Of a stretch of DNA of 64,000 bases, positions 12,908 to 27,100 are shown piece after piece. Below the pieces are notes generated by a model that saw nothing but the letters and a program-made list of their open reading frames with translations, was not told where the DNA came from and searched no databases. The DNA lies in the NCBI GenBank assembly GCA_965178125.1, contig OZ237746.1, forward strand, positions 682,001 through 746,000. The letters are read 5' to 3'. The position numbers and the translations under genes were made by a program. Positions within the stretch are counted from its first letter, which is position 1, and each line of letters opens with the position of its first letter. This DNA comes from Bilabrum cf. latius (taxonomy: Eukaryota > Bigyra: Bicosoecida > Bigyra > Bicosoecida).

Positions 12908-14845
12908 ATGTGCGTCGGGGGGTTGTTGGATGTGTGGCCCTGGTTGGCGAGGGTAGCACGCGACTTCAACCTGCCACACCTGCAGGTGGCGCTCAACCAG
13001 TGGGACCCGGCGGAGGAGGTCGGGGAAGGTGCGGCGGCAGGTGCCGGGGAGGCACCCCCTCTGCTGAACCCACTGCGAGGGCGCACCGCGCGCCTGAACT
13101 CCCTTGTGGACACTGTGATGACCGCAATCTCGAAGTACGGGAGACTCGTACAAGAGGGGAAGCAAGACAATTTCGGGATGGCTGGTTTCCCGAGTCCGTT
13201 GCTTCCACTTGTTCCGGAGGCTGACGTCCCCCCACGCTATGGTATGGTGTGGGACACAGCCCGCACTTCGGAACTCCTGGGCAGCCCAGCCGAGAAGGCA
13301 GCCCGTATGGAGCTGTGCGGTGGGGCCACTGAACCCTGGCGCCTGGAGGTGAAGGACCTTCGGGCATGGGTGACGAGGCAGCTGGCTGGGGAGCAGCCGG
13401 CACCCACCGCATCGCAGGCGGTTATTCGTTTTCTCGAAGGTGCCGCAGGAGGGCACAACCAGAGCCATGTGACGGCACTGGCTGAGCGAGTGCAGGTGGA
13501 GAGGCTCCTCTGGGATGCCTCATCTCCGCTTGCGCACGACAGACTCGCTCCAGTCGATGCAGTCACCAGAGAGTACGCAGGAGTGGCGCGAGCCACAATC
13601 CGCGCCGCCAGGTCCCAAGGAGCCGGGTCTTGGCTGCATGCGCCGCTCTCTGTCCTGAGCCGAGTCCAGCCTGAAGATGCCCGGGGCATGTTCTGCCAGC
13701 GCCTCGCCATCCCACAGCCGTGCAGCTGTCCCCCACAACCTCTTGGGGCAACGCACGGTGCATGTGGGGAGGCGTGGCGCGTCACGCAGATCTGCCCGGG
13801 GTGCCGGAAGCAGGGCAAGGTAGTCGAACTGATCTAGTCAGTTCGCCACGGTGCCACGTGCAAGGACAAGCGTGTCTGCGGAGGCCTTCCAGGCCGCAGG
13901 CACTTCCGGGTGCTCAACGTGCTCGAGCAGGTGGTCCGCGAGGCCACGGGCAGACGCCCTATCCGGGAGCCAGAGGGCCAAGTGGCCCGGCTGCCGGGTC
14001 GGCGCGGTCCGCTCGTGCCACGAGGCGACCTATTCTTTGAGCACGAGGGGACGGCTTATCTCATCGATGTCACGGTGGTTGATTCCACTGCGGCAACTTA
14101 CCGGTGGGACCGCTCGTCGTGGAGGATTGGCAGCGACTGGCAAGAGGGGTCTGCTCTGCGGGCCGCGCATGCCACGAAGCTGGCCAGCTACGGCAGGCCC
14201 GTCGACCTCGGAGCGCTCGGCGTCCGGATCGGAGGAGAAGACAAGTGGTGTCCTGGGACCGTGAGGACGCAGAAAGGGGCGGTACGCAGTGGCGTGCGGG
14301 TCGTACCCTTTGTGGTGGACGTGTTGGGGGGGATCGGGGAGAAGTCGGTCGAGTTCCTGTAGGTGCTCGATAAGCTGCGGAAGAAGAGGCAGGAGGACAA
14401 AGGGCGGCGGGTTCCGACTCGTCCGGCCAACGCGCGCCTCTCGTGGTCTTCCGTGGCAAAGGCTCGCCTCTCTGTTGCCGCCTAGCACCAGCACGTGCGC
14501 GGGGAACAGCGTGTGTACCACACTATGTACTCACGGGTCATGCAGGACCACTCAAGGATCCTCGATTTTGTCTCGAAGGGATCGAGGAGGGCTGCAGCGA
14601 AGGCCAAACGGGCGCTCGCAAGGGCGATCCGAGAGGACTTTGCCAGCCTGGCTGTAGGGGCAGCCGAAAACAACAACCTCGCCGTGGCGATCGCCAACGT
14701 CAAGGCAGGGTTGGCTCAGAACGGGCAGCAGGACGGGGTGCCGGCAGCGGGCGCCGGAGGGAACGTGAATGCTGACGCTCTCCATGGGGAAATGGGTCCC
14801 CAGGGTGGAGCTTAGGTGGTTTAGGCCATTGCAGCTGAAGCGTGA
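12908..14845 (+). mobile_element. Retroelement-like ORF, C-terminal part of a reverse-transcriptase-type protein
   Basis: The frame from ATG 12908 to TGA 14843 (645 aa) has five in-frame TAG codons (13835, 14360, near 14482, 14813, 14822). The middle carries a Cys/His cluster (CSCP, CGEAW, CPGCRKQ, SVRHGATCKDK) followed by RGDLFFEHEG and YLIDVTVVD. This resembles the tail of non-LTR retrotransposon proteins, where a zinc-knuckle-like segment and an RH...RGD...DVTV region follow the polymerase. No YxDD catalytic core is visible, so this is either a 5'-truncated copy or a separate domesticated gene. It lies in the same orientation between two giant genes. The assignment rests on pattern memory and is moderate. 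If correct, the element has been translated under the host's altered code. Confidence 0.45.
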
Positions 14846-15169
14846 AGTCTGGTAGGTCCCGGGCCCTCGTTCCAGATGTTTCTTCGTGATAGCGTGCGCT
14901 TTTGAGTTGAGTCCACAAAATATCAGATCCCCCCCCCCTGTAGGCAACATTTTGTGCGAACTGCACTTCCAAACTCCATTTGTTCTTGGTAGACGTGTAA
15001 GAGTATTGGCTGTTTCTGTAGCTATGTGCGCCAACTTGCAATCTACCACTAAAACATTCGTCAAACCTGCGACCATGCATATTCCGCCGCCTCAACGCTG
15101 TTGCTGCCGACGCTTCCTTCACTTGTTGCCTTGCAGACACGCGACAAGCTCCAGCTTGTGGGTCATTAA
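14846..15169 (+). promoter_or_regulatory. Intergenic: retroelement 3' flank and upstream region of the M11 gene
   Basis: No supported coding frame. It contains a C12 tract near 14928. An in-frame TAA immediately precedes the ATG at 15170, which fixes that start. Promoter elements are not recognisable. Confidence 0.5.
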
Positions 15170-18100
15170 ATGCGAGTTTTGGCATGCCTGGCATGCCTCG
15201 CCGCTGCCGGTGCTTCTTCGATCGGTTCGCTCGCAACGCTCGCGACCCAACAGCTAGCCGAGCGGTCTGTGTCAATGTCGCACGCGTTTGAGCTCACCGA
15301 TGCACTTCTAGGGGGTTTAGTTTCCAACAGTTAGAAAGGTAGGTCATTGGCCGGTGGATCAACCGAGGACCTGCACAGACTAGCGCATGCTCGCCTTCGC
15401 ACAGTTCGGCACCTCGCCGCTGAGCCTGACCAGGCCAGCGATCTCATCCAGCTGCTTCGAACGAGCCACACGCGAATTCACGCTGCTCCAGAGCACCAGT
15501 AGTGGGATGGTGCGTCCGCCGTGCTGGAGAGAAGGCACGAGGGCCACGCTGCTTTCCCGATGGTGCACGCGTGCTTACCGTAGGAGCAAGAACCGGCGGT
15601 AGCGTGCTTACCCACCGCGCAAATCAGCCTGCAACTTGAAGGGGGGCATTCAAAGTACACGATGGTCCACGTGTCGGCACCCAGGGAGTCCCTGGATGCT
15701 CTCGCGAAGCTCAGCGGAAGTGACGTGCCGCTCAAGGTGCGTGGCTTTGTGATTCCCGGCACGCACGACAACGCGCCACCCGGGGATCAGGGCACCGATG
15801 ACGACACTCCAATTTTGGTCATGGAGCATTTCGAATCGACGGAGCATCACGAGAACGAAACGAGGATCGACCTATCGCTCGCCCCGGAGACCTTTGCGAC
15901 CAAGTCGGGCGCTGTTTTCCCGGGACGGGCCTCCCAGCATATGGGCGGAGGCGATGAAGAACCGCGCCCCCATGGCGGGGTTCATACACATCTCCTCCAG
16001 GGGACGCCAAACGCGCGGCGCCTGTTCCGCTACAGCGAGCCGGGCATCGACACCGGCGACCAGACGGTGGGCGTGGTTCTGCTCACCTGGCGGGACGCCG
16101 TGGAAAACCGGAACTACCGGTTCGCCAGCGACTCGGCGGCGCGGCAGCACATCAAGGAGGTCTGCGACAGGGTCACGAGCTACTGGAGGGATTGGTCCTA
16201 CGGGCGCCTGCGGGTTCCCAGCTGCAAGATCTACGGGCCGTTCGACATGGGCGACGTGCGGACAGACAACCGGAAAGGGGTGTACGGTCTCCTCTCGCAG
16301 CGCTTTCTGCAGTCCAGCTACAACCAGGAGGTGCAGCTGCTGGAGGAGCACACGTTCGCCATGTTCTGGAACGCGCCCAGGACGCTGGTGGGTGCCTCTG
16401 GGCTGGGCGCCTTAGGGGGCAGGACCTCTTGGTACAACGGAGTGTACTCGTTCCACTGGGGCGTGTTCGTGGTGGCGCACGAAGCGGGCCACAACTTTGG
16501 GTTTCATCACGCGTCGTACGCCGAGGCAGAGTATGGTGACTGCAGCGATGCCATGGGCGCCTGCGCCAGCCTCCCTTCGGACAGCCACCACTGCAACCAC
16601 AAGTTCTTCTCCAACTGGATCGACAGGGAACAACTGGCCATGGTAACTCAGGAGGGCCCCACGCCCGACTGTCCCTCCTGTCTTCCCGCTGGGCAGACCA
16701 TCCGCCTGGGACCTCAGGACATGCCCAGGCTCCCGCACCGACTCACCGACGACACGGCACCTGAGGACCTGGAGGCAGCGCGGGCCGAGGATTCCCTCGA
16801 CCTGTGCATCGCAGTGGCCCTCACACCCGACGGGTACAGGGCGCCTTCCTACTGGGCACGGCCCGAGACACCCTCGGGATTCTTCCGCGAGTGGCTGTGG
16901 ATCGGCACTAGGACCCAGGCGAACCAGGCGCAGCAGAGAGGTGTCGACCACCGTGGAGAGCTGCAGATGGTCACGCTTAGCTTCAGGGCGGTGCAGAGTA
17001 TCTCAAACTACATCAACACGGGGCTGGCGGAGGCTTCGGCCAGACGCTCGTTCGCTCCCAACGGCGTGCCTGTGGGCAGCGCGTACTTTTTCGATGGAAA
17101 CCCGTCGATTGAGGGGGCGCGGGAGAGCTACACGGGCCCGTACTTTGTGGTCTAGAACAAGGCCCAGAAGGGTTTTCCGCTGGACGCTTCGGCTGCTGTT
17201 GACAGAGACGGCGCGTATCCCGTGTCGGATGTGACGATTGAATACACGGACCGGTGGGGCGACAGCACCCACGGGATCGGCTGCAGCCTCTTCGCCTGCC
17301 AGGAATCGATCCGGGCAAGGCTGGAAGGCGCGCCGGTGCTGCCTGCCGACGCAAGCATCGACCGCGTGCTGTTTGCCACCCCGCTAGAGCACACGTTCAC
17401 GTGGAAGGTACAGCCGAGGCGGGAGGTGACCTTCGCCGTGACCACCTGCGGGGGTGTGACGAGCGAGGATGTGTCCGTTCGGCTGGCGCTCCACTCGGAA
17501 GACGCCCCCCCGATCGAGACGGTTGGGTACGGTGCCCCGGTCTACGCCCGCGCATCCCACAGGGGTGTTCCTTGCTCCTCCTCTGGGACAGGGAGAGATC
17601 ACGACGAGCTGCCTGCGGTGCAGCTGCAGGCTGGTGTCACGTACTTTCTGACGGTGGCTGTGCACGAAGCTGAGGACAGCATCCGGCCGGGGGAAGAGCA
17701 CGCCGTGCACCTGCGGTCCGCCTCCACCGAGCTGGCTTGCGGCTCCGTGTCTACACCCATCGGGATCATGAGGAGAGAGCCGGGCAGGATCTTGGGCAAG
17801 CCCCACTACAAGGAAATCGGGGGTTTCTCTACCATGCGGTACAACGGAGATGGGACGTGGAGCCTTTCCAAGGTGAGGAGCCCAGCTCTACCGCCCTCCG
17901 TGAGCACCATCCGGGCCGATTCGGTGTTCCAGGCAGGCGTCGTCTGCAGGTGTCCAGGGGACTCGGTGAGCGACTTCGAAGGGGACCGTGGATTCTGCGT
18001 GCCTTGCCCGGGGAACAGCACGGCCAAGGGGTACAGTGGCTCGCAGGAATCCTGCGTCGACACTACCACCAGCAGCAGCGGGGGTGGAACAGCACCGTCT

Positions 18101-21100
18101 GGGTCGCAGTCCATGGCGGGCGGTGGCACCGTCACGTCGACCGAGGCCTGCAGTGCAGTGCAGGTATCGGGGCTCAGCAATGACGGCTTGAACGGCAAGT
18201 ACGACCTGTTCAGCATCCCGCAGGACCAGAGCTTCCCCGTGTACAGGAAGATCTCCATGCTGGAGCACAAGGTGTACTACCTGTGGGGCCGGTTCGAGGA
18301 GGCCTCGAGGGCCACGCGGTGGTTCATCGGGGACACGCCCGGGGAGCTAGAGAGGATCGCGGCCGAGTGGATCGTGCCCGGCAGGGCGCCCCAGCCCCAG
18401 GCAGCCGCCACGGGCCTGGACTCGGAATCGAATCCCATCGCGGCAGGGGAGCGCGACTCCACGGCTCTGGACGAGGACAGCCCCCCGCCCATGGAGCCCC
18501 TGCCCGCCGGCCAGCAGCTGAGGGTGCAGTGCATCTGCCAGGAGGCGGTTCCCGGGGCGGGCTTCGGCCCATCCGGAGCCGGGTGCGTGTGTCCCGCGGG
18601 CACCGAACCTTCGGCGCCGAACTCCAACGAGGGTGGGCTGCAGATGGTGGCCGGCCTGGGCCAGTGCACAGCGTGCGGCGTGGACGAATTCGCCGCATTC
18701 GACGGTGTCAGGCCAGGGGAGTGCCAGGCGTGTCCCGTGGGTGACGGCGCTTTGGCCGGGTCCAATTCCGGCTCCGAGTCGTGCGACGTGCCGTCCTGTG
18801 CGGTGATGAGCATCGACTTCGGGGCGGGGCTGGGAAACCACTCGCGAACGTTCGATGGGGTGTACGAGCCCCACGCCCTGCCCGGCGTGGATGGCACGCA
18901 GAGCGCCTGGAAGATGCGCGGCGCCGGCGGTTCCGCAGTAGCGATCTGGCGCTCGGCTCGGGACGGCGAGTGGGTGGCCAGCCCCGATTTCGCGGCGTAT
19001 CAGGCGTTTCTGGAGGGAACTGCGGGTCACGAAGCGGCGTATCCCGTCCTGCGGTGCAGGATGGGAGGGGTGAGCCTGGCTGCAACATTCCAGGAAGCAG
19101 ACGACTGCTGGGTGCTGGAGGAGGCGCCGGCTGGGGAACAAGAGGACGACGACGGTCAGGGTGCGGGTGCTGGTGGCGTCAAGCTGACGGGCACCTCGCT
19201 GGCCTGCCTCTCCGCAGCGCCGGGGTTCTTCAAGCCGAACGGTACTGTGGTGGTGTCGTGCGGCGCCGCGCCCCCCGGCAGTGACGTGGACAGGCTGGGT
19301 TCCACAGAGGGGGCTACCAGCCAGGCCGAATGCGGGTGCCCCGAGGGAACCTTCGCTGACGCAGGGAACAACGGTGCGTGCGCGGCATGCGCGGCGGGCT
19401 CGTATTCGGCTTCGGTCGGCGCGAGCAGCTGCAGCAGCTGCCCAGCCGGCTCGTCCTCCCTGGCCGGTTCCGCCGTGTGCCACTGTGACGACGACGGGGA
19501 GACTTTCGATTCCGATTCCGGGTTGTGCGTGGACAAGGACCCTTGCGAGGCGGGAGGACCCGGGGATGTGTGCGAGCACGGGTGCGCGGTTGCAACCGGC
19601 GGTGGGTTCACGTGCGAGTGCCCCGCCGGGCAGCAGGCCTCGGGGGTGTGGCAGGCGTGCTCCACCTGCCCCCTTGGCACTTACTCGTCATCCTACGGCT
19701 CCGCGGGGTGCCAGGCATGCCCCGCGGGATCCGTTACGTTGGAGCCGGGGCAGTCGTCCGCTGAGAGCTGCACCTGCCGGCAGGGGCTTCGGCGGGACCC
19801 GGTGACGGGCGAGTGCGAAACACCAAACCGCGTGTATGTGTCAGTGCCGTCTTCTTCCTCGTCCGGGACTCGATCCAGGGAACAAGCGGCGGCGTCCCAC
19901 CTCGGAGGGTGGTACGTCAAACTGACCGTCGACGCAGCCAAAGCCGTGCTGGTGGCACAGGGGAGGCAGCCGCAGGCGGATGCGATCCAGAGGAATGCGC
20001 AGCATCCTCACGGCGGAGCATACGGCTACAACGGTCACCCCGTGTACGGTCAGGCGAGCTTCGCTTCGATGAACGGAACCTTCCTTGCCTACGAAGCGGC
20101 CGCGGAAGGCCGCACGGGCGTGTGGTCGATTCTGCATGGCTTGCCTTCGCACTCCACCTCGGCCCCTGGCGTGCGCGGCGCCTTCGCCGTGCTGAAAGGT
20201 TCCGCAGGTGCCAGCGAGCCCGCGAGCCAGGGAACACAGCGATGGGAGGTGTTCGAGCCTGCCACGGAGCGGTTCCAGCCCATCGCCGGCATGATGGCCC
20301 TGCAAACCTGCGCCCGGCTGGCAGCGTGCCCCGCGGCCCCTGCCATCGGCTTCACACCGGCCACAGCGGGTGCCAACGTGGTGAGGCTGGTGCGCCCGGG
20401 GAGCGCCGTCTGCCCCTCCACCGCCCGATTCGCCCACGCCATGGGCACCGTGCTCGAGCAAGTGCACGCGGTGCTGCACGGCGACGATTACGCGAGCCAG
20501 GGTGGGCCCCTGGTCCTGGACGCTTTGAGCGGGGCCGTGACCCAGACCCAGCTGTACGGGGTGATGGAGGCCGTGCTGGGCGGGTGGGAATCCGCGGGTG
20601 CCGTGCTGCTTCAGGCCTCGGACGATCCGATCGCGACGGTGACGCATCGCGCGGTGATCGCGCCGATGCTGGAGGGGTTGCGGCGGGCCCTCGAGGAAGG
20701 TTCGCAGGGAACCATCGCTGCGTGTCCCGCCGGTTCCGCGGTGATGCTGTCGGCACAGGCGGCCACGCGAGACGTGCTCGAGGCCGTCCATGCGGCAGCG
20801 TCGGGCGCGTATGCCTGCGATCCCGTGCTGGATTACGCAGCCCTGGCGGGACGTCTTGCCGATGTGACGAGTGCGATCGCGCTCGAAGCCGCGGGTTCGG
20901 ACACCCCAGAGGCCGACCGGTGCCCCGCTTTGGCCGCCTTCCATGCGAGCGTATCAGCCGCCATGACCGCCACCTCCGACTCCCTGGCTGCCAGGGCTGG
21001 CATTCGCCGTGCAGGGGACGACAAGGCCCAGCTGGAGGCCATGGACACGCTCTGCCTGGATCGGCCAGACGCGGGCGCCTCCTTCGGGATCGAGGGGGTG

Positions 21101-24100
21101 TACGGCGTGGCCTGCGGCGATCCGTCGGCCACGTTGGCCATCCGGGAGGAGATCTCCAGCGCGGTGGAGTGCATTGGGGTACGGTGCGGCGCCAACGGGC
21201 AGTGTCGGGCGGGCCAGTGCCAGTGTGACGAGGGCTACAGCGGCCTGTCCTGCGAGGTCGCGCCGGATCCGTGCGAAGGGGTCAGTTGCGGGTCGGGGGG
21301 ATAGTGCTTTGCGGGGCGGTGTGTGTGCGCTGCGGGATACCTGGGCCGGAGGTGTCAGATCGAGGAGTCCCGCATCAACCAAGAGGCTGCGGCCGCTTCG
21401 TGCGCGGGCGTGGACTGCGGCTCGAACGGTGACTGCCACGTGGGCAGCTGCTTCTGCCACGAGGGGTACTTCGGTCCCGCCTGCGAGCACGAGGTGAGCG
21501 ATGACACTCGGGTTGAGCTTGAGGACGGGTCGGTGGAGCTGACCGTGCACGTCCGGAGCTCCGATTTCGTGCGAGTGCAGAGGTACGCAGGGGACGTGGA
21601 ACGGCCCGGTGCCGTCACCAGCCTCCACACCCGTGCTCTGGACAGCAGCAACGTCCGTGATGTGGTGGGCATTGAGGTGCCGGGTGTGCGGCTGGAGGCA
21701 TGGTCCAGGATACAGAGCGTGCGGGTGGGCCTGTTGCAGGCACCTGGGTCAAGGACACCACCGGCGGGAAAGGGGGCTCCTGCCGTGGTGCGAGTGGCGG
21801 CGCATATCCTGCAGCCAAACGCCAGCGACTCGGTTGCGGTGGCCGCCGCGGATGCAGGTGCGTCGGTTCTGAACCAGGCCGCGAGCAGCCCGGGCGGACT
21901 TGCCGTTCCCTTGGTGCAGATGGGGGAGGCCTGTCATGGGGTGGAGTGGGCGATTCCCGAGTGGCCCAAGGACCACGGGTTCGGACGAGTGAGCACGCCG
22001 GAGCTCCGCAGTGCGGTGCAGCCCGCGCTGCAGCACCGTGAGTGGACCAACCAGAGCGCCTTGCTGCTTGTGTTCGAGCCCATTTCGGGTCAGGGAATCA
22101 GAGCTTTCCACACGACACCCATCGAGATCAAGATCAGGTACATGCCGCCCGTCCCCTGCAACGCAACGGCAGGTCCCGAGCAGTACAAGTGCCCCGCCAA
22201 CTGGCTCTATGACACCAGGCAATAGAGATGCGTCGCCGTCCGCAACGGGCAGTGTTCCGTGGGCAGGCTCAACACGACCACCCAGGAATGCTACGAGCCG
22301 AGTCTCGCCCCCGATTGTCCCGCGGGCCTGTACTACTCCGAGGAGCAGGGGGCGTGCGTCACCCGGTACCAGCGGGCCAGGTGCAGGCCGGGCTTCTTTA
22401 TCTCGGGGAGCAACCAGTGCAGGACACTGGCGGCTCTCGGGTATCCGCAGATGCCCCGGTGCCAGCAGGGCGAGAGCTACTACATCCCCGACACCAACGC
22501 TAGGATCAGGAGCTGCGTGACCGTGTGCGGTGGCAGCAGCGATTCTCGTCGCCTGTCCCTGCGGTCTGCAACCACGTCATTGCCTGGGCGTGGCATGGCC
22601 ATCGACGGCCCTGAAAGCTCTGCCGGTTCTACTCCTCCAGCTCCCAGCGATTTAGAAACCACACCCGCGCAAGCATCCAGGCAGGCCCAGGCCCAGGCCC
22701 AGGCCTAGGTGGATCAGAAGGAATAGGAGAGGGAGGAGCAGGAGGAGGAGGCGTCAACCAGTGTCGACGAAGAGCCCGCCGTGAGGGTGACGGCCACATC
22801 CAGGCATGGGTTTGAGGAGGTGCGTGAAACAATCGGAGCCGGTGGTGAGGCATCCGCACCGGCCGCTGCCTCGGCCAGCATCGAGATCGACCGGGACGCT
22901 GCCACCGTGGCCATACCAGCAGCCCTGCTGCAAGACGACGACGACGACGACGATGGCGAAAATCACAACCATGCCGCCTCAGGCAGCTCCCGCCACCGTC
23001 GGACCCAGGCGGGCGCTGGCACCACAAGCCCGCTGGAGCGCCTCACGGGCTCCAGCCAGCACGCCGACCAGTATCCCATCCCGATGCACCGGAACCCAGA
23101 CGCTGCGGTGGGGCACAAAACGTTTGCGGCCATTTTGGTGGACACCCCGGGCAATAGCTGGTACAACAACAGCTTGGGAAACGAGATCAACGTCACGGTC
23201 GAGACGGTCACCGCACACATGGAAGGCGTCATGACCGATTTCGCTGACGCTGTCAGGCTGTCATCCGGCGGCCGCATGACTGCCTCTGCCGATGTGCTGG
23301 GTCCGCTGGCGGTCCGGGCAGACGGCGGTCTCAACGGCTTCACCAACTGGTACTACGGCACGCTGCAGCCGAACAATCCCCAGGCGTTTCCCGAGGATCA
23401 CGAGGCCTGGTGGAACTACCCGCACGAGTTCAGCAAGGCCTTCTACAGGCAGCACGGACCCAGCTTCAACCTCTCCTTCGGGGACAGGTACACGGACCGT
23501 GAGTTGGACGAGGACGCCGCGTACGACTGGATCGTGCTCATCTTCCCCCCGGGGCAGTTCGACTCGGGCATGAACGAAAGGAACCAGTGGTTTCTTCGGT
23601 CCATGCGGGTAGATGCGGGCTACGTGGTCATCACCAACCAGCAGTCGAGCCACGACGTGCCGGATCGTCGCAGCATTTTCGGGTATTTCGGCAGAGAAGG
23701 CGTCGGGTCCATGCTCCCGTTCGTCAACGCAGGCGAGCTGATGAAGCTGTGGGGCCAGACCCTGGGCCTGTAGGGCGATTCCTGGAGGCACGAGGAACTG
23801 GGCCAGACCCTGCCATCCCCCATGAGCGTGATGGGAGGCAGCACCGCCCCGCGGGTGGATTCCGATTCCGGATCCATATCGGGGGGTGACTTGTCGGTTT
23901 GGGACAAGGTGCTCCTCAACTGGGAGAGTGTGGAGGACTCCAAGTTCGCCACTCTCGGGCCCCTGGCAGACTGCGGGGAGGGCAGGTGCGCCGGCCGGGT
24001 CAAGGCTAGGCTCGTGGTGCACGACGCCTACCAGCTCTCCCGCGCCGCGGCAGGCGCAGCCGCCAACGCGACGGCCGGGACAGCAGAGGCCGTTACCTCT

Positions 24101-27100
24101 ATCCAGATTGAGCTCATGGACGGTCAGCTGGCCAGCCACGCCCAGGGCGAGCTGGGCGCCCCCCTGCACGACAGGAAGTGGCACTCGATCGAGCTCGCCT
24201 CCAGGAACAGGGAGGGCAGGGGCACCAGCGGTCAGCTGTGGCCCGAGCAGCCGGTGGCGGGCATGGTAGTCACCACGGAGGGAAGGTTCGCTGGCGGCAG
24301 CGAACCCGTGAGCATCACGAGCGGCAGCACTTGGTACCAGGGAGCCATCGAGGGTGACGCCATGGCGACCTTTGAGTGCGTTCGGAACGGGTGGGTGCGG
24401 GAGAACGGCGACTGGGTGTACAAGTGTCTCGAGCGGCAGAAGTACGGGGTGTACCTCAGGGTCGAAGGAGGCAACGTGCCTGCATGGCCCGAGGGTGTGT
24501 CCCAGGCCAACTACAGCGAGACCGTGGTTAGGCCGGTATTCGAGCAGAGCATGGGCTTCGATGCGTCTGGTGGGGGTGGCGATGTGGATCTGGAAACCGA
24601 CCAGCAGCGGGGCATGGCAACTGCCAGCAGCCTGAGCAGCGGGCCGGGAGCGACGTACTCGTCACACGCCGACGCCATCCTGGGCGAAGGCATGCTCCCG
24701 GCCTACGACGTGCACGCACATGTCCTCCTGTCAGGATGGGGAGATCCCGCCCAGGGACGAGGGTGCAGCGAGCCGGCGTCGGGCGCCTAGGAATCCGCCG
24801 AGTGTGTGACGGAGTACACGGCCACCGGGGTGCTGGCGCAGGCACCCACTCTCGACGCGGCGGCCGCCTCGGCCCGCGCTTCCATGGGTGAGAACGATAC
24901 TGCTTACTCTGTCGGCGTGCAAGCCACCATGACTCGCGCGGAGCCGTACGTCTGGCGCAAGCTGACCGTGTCAGAGCCGACGACGGTCACTTTCCACACC
25001 TGCGACGACGCGAGCTCCACGTCGGGTGATCTGCCCCTGGGTCTGGCAATATTCGCCGAGGACGGCGAGCACGTGCCCGTGTGGCAGGCGCTCCGCATGG
25101 CAGTGCCCTACACTGACAACGCCCTGGGGCTGGACCGCGCCTGCGACGGTGCCGATGATACAGGCGCAGGCGCGATCAGCAGGCGCAGGCGCACTGCCGT
25201 GGCTTCGCTCACACCGGAGAGGGACGAGACGTCGGGGCAGGCTGTGCCCACCACTTTCGTGTTCCTTGGGTATCTTAAGGACTGGTACTACGAGTCGTCC
25301 GAAGCGAGCTACGAGCTGGACGCGACCGTGGAGATCAGGCACGGTGATGTGTTCCCTGGGTGCTCCCACGGGCTGTGGCGGATAGGCAGCATCAAGTATC
25401 CGTTCAGTATCATGCGGGGCCTGCACGCCCCCGTCAACACGACAAGGTATCAGCCGGTGGAGAGGGCCGGTGACATCAACTACAACCCGGATGCCATTCG
25501 GTACGACTACATCGCGGCCAAGGACTCGGGGACTCAGGCCAGGCTTGGAGAGTACAACGCAACGGATGGGAGCCTCCTCGCCACGGTGGGGTACTGGACG
25601 GCCCGCGCCCACCAGATCCGATGCTGGTGCGGAGAGGGGCTGGAGGACGCCACAGCGGCGGGGGATGATGGCGGTGACGGCGCCCCTATGTGTCGCGTGT
25701 GTCCCGCGGGGTCCTCCTCGGGCGACCTGGAGTCCGAGTGCGCCTGCGCGGCGCCGTACGTCCGCGGAACCGGTTCCGCAGAGGGAACGTGCGAGCTGTG
25801 CCCCGACACGCACTACTACGATGCAGATGATGACGAGTGCGAGCCGTGCGGTGAGGGCCGGAGGAACAGGGACACGGCGTCTCTCGATGGCCCCTAGCTA
25901 TGCACGATGCGCACGACGGCCGCAACCGCGTCAACCATCGAACCGCCCAGGACGATCGGTGCAGCCGCCACGCTGTACGTGAATGACGCCGACCAGTCCA
26001 ACGCGTGCAGCGCCGCTGGGCAAGCGAGAAGCGCGCAGGGCCAGTGCGAGTCATGCCCCATGGCACAGAGTCCCTACAGGGGACGGATCCCAGGGGGGGC
26101 TGCCGGCGTGTGCGGGAGTCCAAGCTGCTCCAAACTATCCGTTGAGTTTGACGCGACCACCCAGATGGCTCGTCACACGGGCACGTGGGAGGCCTACGAG
26201 ATCGAGCCGGCGAGAGCTGCCCTGGCCTAGGGGGTGTCCTTTGCCGATGCAAGGAACGGGAGCGGGCTGCTGCTGCGGGCCGCGGCCGGGTCTATCCGCC
26301 CCGTGGTGGGTTGGAGGCACCTGAGCGCGGGCACGTTCCGCTCCTTTGCATATCCGGAGAGCGATCGCAGGTGGGTGGTCCGTGCCCTTGAACACGACGC
26401 CGCTGTGCTCCTGGCGGAGTGCGATCTGGAGGCGGGTGAGGCCACGCTCGATTACACAGAGACGCTATCGACGGGTTGCTGGGTGGTGCCGGGTCACGAA
26501 GAGGAGCAGGACGGGGCTGACCTGCCGCAGGTCTCCTGCATCGCGGCGGCTGATGGATTTTACCTGGCCCCTGCAGCAGGTGGCTCTTCTTCGGTCCAGC
26601 AATGCCCCGAGGGTACCATGTCCCCGCCGGGCGCCACAGCGGCATCCCAGTGCACCGGGGGGCTCGTCACCCAGTCGGCGCCCGATTGGACCCCCACATG
26701 GTCCCACGCCAGGAGCAGGGACACGGGTGCTGACGAGTGCGAGCCGGGCAGCCTGGCGGAGATCGGGTGCACGGGTGGATGCGCCGGCGCTGGTGTGTGC
26801 TCCTGCCCTGCGGGCAAGGCGTACGTGTACGAGGACGGTCTGTGCGAGGTGTGCCCCGAGGGAACCTTCGCCAGGGAACAAGACCTTACCTGCCAATCGT
26901 GCCCGTTGCACTCGTTATCCGTGCGCGGGGCGGCGTCGTCGTTCGAGTGCGAGTGTGACGAGGGTTTCGTTGCTCGCACGGACGGCACCCCTGGCTGCGA
27001 GGTCCCCGTTGTGCTATACGTCACTGTGAGTGGGGGCAGCCACAGGCACCTGCAGGGCAGGTATGCTCTCGAGACGGTTGCAACCGCAGGTGAAGGTGCT

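Noticed and set aside
18347-19579. Minus-strand frame of 410 codons inside the M11 gene
   Set aside because: Shadow of GC-rich coding sequence; the plus frame carries recognisable Cys-rich domains.
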